A stretch of 55,050 bases of DNA from Oceaniradius stylonematis. GTDB lineage: Bacteria > Pseudomonadota > Alphaproteobacteria > Rhizobiales > Rhizobiaceae. Numbering within the stretch: position 1 is the first letter of the stretch; the number at the start of each line of letters is the position of its first letter. Location of the stretch: NCBI RefSeq assembly GCF_003149475.2, contig NZ_QFWV02000001.1, forward strand, positions 65,282-120,331. The letters run 5' to 3'. The translations under genes were made by a program, and so were the position numbers. The notes beneath the pieces were generated by a model. The model saw only the letters and a list, made by a program, of their open reading frames with translations. It was not told the origin of the DNA and searched no databases. Shown here piece after piece: positions 53,017 through 55,050 of this stretch.

Positions 53017-54038
53017 CCGCCGGTTCTGCGTGGCCGGGATGCCTCGATCAGCTTGAAACCGTCGCGGACCTCGCCTTCCACAAAGGCTGCGAAGCGATCC
53101 CGAAGTGTTTGCTCATAGGGCAGGCGCCGATTTGCGACCAACAAAAGCCGGCCCGAAGGCTTCAACGCCCGCGCGGCGGCTGCGATGAAGGCGCGGCCGA
53201 GATCGGGTTCGCTCGCACGACCCGTGTGAAAAGGCGGGTTCATCACGACCCAGTCGAACGGTCCGGGCAGTGGCTCGGTCGTCACGTCGAGCCAGTGGCC
53301 GGTGACGGGTACTTCGCCCCTGAGCGGTGCGAGATTGGCAAGTGCCTGGTCGAGCGCGGGCCTGTATGCTTCGACCAGATCGAGCGAAGCCGGCCTTGCC
53401 TGCGTCAGAACCGCGCCGGACAAATAGCCCCAGCCCGCTCCGAAATCGGCGACGGCGCCGGCGATGCGGCCATCGATGTGCTCGGCGAGCAGCGCCGACC
53501 CGGTATCGATGCGGTCGGACGAGAACATGCCGGGCGCTGCGGCAAAACCCGGCGCCGGTTCGGTTACGGGCAGCGCAACGCCTGCAAACGCATCTTCACT
53601 GGCCGGGAACCAGAACGCGATGCCGTGATGCTTGGCGAGCGAGCCACCGAGCGGTACCTGCCCGCCGGCCCATTTGCGAGCGCTGGCCGCCCCCAGCGCC
53701 TTGTCGCCCGCAACGATCACAATACCGCCCGGACGAACGGCCTGATTGGCGCTTGCGACCATCGCCTCGTTGAGGCGGCGATGCTTGCCGAGCAGGACGA
53801 GCGCGCCGTCGAACGCTTCATCCACAGGCGCCAGGGGCCAAACCTCGTGGCCGGCCCGTTCCAGTGCCAGAAACGCCGGACGTGACGGCTGCACGCAGCA
53901 AAGCCGGGCCTGTGCGAACAGATCGCCGGCGGAACCCGGATCGGCGGCATTGAGGAACAGCCACGCGCTTCCGGTCTCCGGCAACGGGACCTCACCCGCC
54001 TCAAACGGCGCAAGCAGCGTCTTTACCGGTCGATCCAT
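52986..54038 (-). CDS. Class I methyltransferase, RsmC-like (16S rRNA guanine-N2)
   Basis: A 350-residue SAM-dependent methyltransferase. The N-terminal half is a degenerate methyltransferase-like domain, and the C-terminal half has the SAM motif AVADFGAGWGYLSGAVL (about 195) and the catalytic NPPFHTGRASEPDLGRAFI (about 265), with the NPPF-H-G pattern of the RsmC/RsmD guanine-N2 enzymes. The two-domain layout matches RsmC, which modifies G1207 of 16S rRNA in E. coli; the exact site here is inferred. It starts just after the pnp terminator hairpin and overlaps the GGDEF/EAL gene tail-to-tail. Confidence 0.87.
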   Translation of the reverse strand: MDRPVKTLLAPFEAGEVPLPETGSAWLFLNAADPGSAGDLFAQARLCCVQPSRPAFLALERAGHEVWPLAPVDEAFDGALVLLGKHRRLNEAMVASANQAVRPGGIVIVAGDKALGAASARKWAGGQVPLGGSLAKHHGIAFWFPASEDAFAGVALPVTEPAPGFAAAPGMFSSDRIDTGSALLAEHIDGRIAGAVADFGAGWGYLSGAVLTQARPASLDLVEAYRPALDQALANLAPLRGEVPVTGHWLDVTTEPLPGPFDWVVMNPPFHTGRASEPDLGRAFIAAAARALKPSGRLLLVANRRLPYEQTLRDRFAAFVEGEVRDGFKLIEASRPRRTGGQDAAARNSG

Positions 54039-54054
54039 GACAACGCCCCAAACG

Positions 54055-54094
54055 AAAAACGCGGGGCCTGGAATGCATCCAGCCCCGCGTTTCC
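54055..54094 (-). terminator. Rho-independent terminator of pnp
   Basis: On the minus strand: AACGCGGGGC pairs with GCCCCGCGTT, with an inner TGGA/TCCA stem around a short loop, followed by a T-run (TTTTTCG). It lies about 22 bp after the pnp stop and directly before the RsmC-like start. Confidence 0.88.
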
Positions 54095-54115
54095 GGTTTC
54101 ATTGGCCGATGACGA

Positions 54116-55050
54116 TCAATCGTCGGCCTTTTCCTTCTTGCGCTCGATCTCCTTGCCGGTCTCCTGATCGACGACCTTCATCGACAGGCGGACCTTGCCG
54201 CGCTCGTCAAAGCCCATCAGCTTGACGAAGACCTTGTCGCCTTCCTTGACGACATCGGTGGTCTTGCCGACACGCTCCTGGGCGAGCTGGGAGATGTGCA
54301 CCAGACCGTCCTTGGGACCGAAGAAGTTGACGAAGGCGCCGAAGTCGGCGGTCTTGACCACGGTGCCCTGATAGATTTCGCCCACTTCGGGCTCGGCAAC
54401 GATCGTGTGGATCCACTGCTTGGCCGCCTCGATCTCCTTGCCCGAGGACGATGCGATCTTGACCGTGCCGTCATCCTCGATGTTGATCTTGGCGCCGGTC
54501 TTTTCGACGATCTCGCGGATGATCTTGCCGCCCGAGCCGATCACGTCACGGATCTTGTCGACCGGGATGTTCATCACCTCGATGCGCGGGGCGAACTCGC
54601 CCAGCTCCTCACGGCTTTCCGACAGCGCGTTGGCCATCTCGCCCAGAATGTGCGCGCGGCCGCCCTTGGCCTGGTCGAGGGCGATCTTCATGATCTCCTC
54701 GGTGATGCCGGCGATCTTGATGTCCATCTGCAGAGAGGTGATGCCCTCGGCGGTGCCCGCGACCTTGAAGTCCATGTCGCCCAGATGATCCTCGTCACCG
54801 AGAATGTCCGACAGGACAGCGAACTCGTCGCCTTCCAGGATCAGGCCCATGGCGATGCCGGCCACGGGCGCCTTGATCGGAACGCCGGCATCCATCAGCG
54901 CCAGCGAGGTGCCGCAGACGGTCGCCATGGAGGAAGAGCCGTTGGATTCGGTGATCTCGGAGACGACGCGCAGCGTGTAGGGGAATTCTTCCGCTTCCGG
55001 CAGCACCGGATGGACGGCGCGCCAGGCCAGCTTGCCGTGGCCGATCTCGC
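54116..55050 (-). CDS. pnp: Polyribonucleotide nucleotidyltransferase, 3' part (runs off the window)
   Basis: PNPase, a phosphorolytic 3'-5' exoribonuclease of the degradosome. Only the last 311 codons are inside the window; the frame is open through the right edge, reading [18 protein letters not shown] there. The second RNase PH core contributes [26 protein letters not shown] and a metal-site [22 protein letters not shown] domain ([23 protein letters not shown]-like, with the GxxG of GSGG) and an S1 domain ([33 protein letters not shown]) follow. It ends in a charged tail and an intrinsic terminator. Confidence 0.96.
   Translation of the reverse strand, partial: EIGHGKLAWRAVHPVLPEAEEFPYTLRVVSEITESNGSSSMATVCGTSLALMDAGVPIKAPVAGIAMGLILEGDEFAVLSDILGDEDHLGDMDFKVAGTAEGITSLQMDIKIAGITEEIMKIALDQAKGGRAHILGEMANALSESREELGEFAPRIEVMNIPVDKIRDVIGSGGKIIREIVEKTGAKINIEDDGTVKIASSSGKEIEAAKQWIHTIVAEPEVGEIYQGTVVKTADFGAFVNFFGPKDGLVHISQLAQERVGKTTDVVKEGDKVFVKLMGFDERGKVRLSMKVVDQETGKEIERKKEKADD

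Overview
The window looks like chromosome of an alphaproteobacterium of the order Hyphomicrobiales (Rhizobiales). It is GC-rich (about 65 % by eye), densely coded, and carries several gene orders typical of that order: cycM | kdsB-pheA, irr | fabA-fabB-fabI, rpsT-dnaA-dnaN-recF-moeB, a complete cpa/Tad block, and dnaX-ybaB with the 4.5S SRP RNA just upstream. I cannot place it to genus. I found no rRNA, tRNA, CRISPR array, insertion sequence or prophage. The only clear accessory insert is a small toxin-antitoxin cassette.

Layout. 1-486: intergenic with unexplained dyads. 487-2261: dapE and a small membrane protein. 2271-9231: mltB-type lytic transglycosylase, recR, an EamA permease, a Tat-exported agmatine deiminase-like enzyme, ybaB, dnaX, SRP RNA and a HIT protein. 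9274-12582: nudC, pheA, kdsB and membrane cytochrome cycM. 12705-21073: a YejABEF-type oligopeptide ABC transporter with two binding proteins (one Sec, one Tat); a vapBC cassette sits exactly at the yejE/yejF junction. 21100-24734: a hydroxyacid reductase, then an operon of M17 aminopeptidase, MarR regulator and NlpC/P60 peptidase. 24864-35075: Tad/Flp pilus machinery (tadD, tadC, tadB, tadA, cpaE, cpaD, cpaC, cpaB, cpaA and a CpaC-N-domain protein) without a pilin gene. 35112-39513: PhnD-like binding protein, deoB, mutM, enoyl-CoA hydratase and rpsT. 39514-46236: dnaA, dnaN, recF, a MoeB/ThiF-like E1 enzyme and a membrane-anchored histone-H1-like/HhH protein. 46279-55050: hydroxyacid dehydrogenase, SH3 protein, irr, fabA-fabB-fabI, a GGDEF/EAL protein, an RsmC-like methyltransferase and the 3' part of pnp.

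How the parts fit. Replication and repair genes occur in two blocks (dnaX-ybaB-recR and dnaA-dnaN-recF, with mutM between). Envelope functions are prominent: murein turnover (MltB, NlpC/P60, M17, SH3), LPS (KdsB), unsaturated fatty-acid synthesis (FabA/B/I), peptide uptake (Yej) and surface attachment (Tad). The regulatory DNA suggests cell-cycle wiring: TTAACCAT 8-mers, resembling CtrA half-sites, lie in all three intergenic regions of the Tad block, and four GANTC (CcrM-type) sites cluster within about 120 bp upstream of dnaA.

Most genes are ordinary core genes. The items most worth checking are the scarless vapBC insertion and its 16-bp palindromic operator, the H1-like membrane protein beside dnaA-recF, the TTAACCAT and GANTC clusters, and strong leader or intercistronic hairpins at rpsT and between dnaA and dnaN. 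No wholly new multi-gene system is evident.
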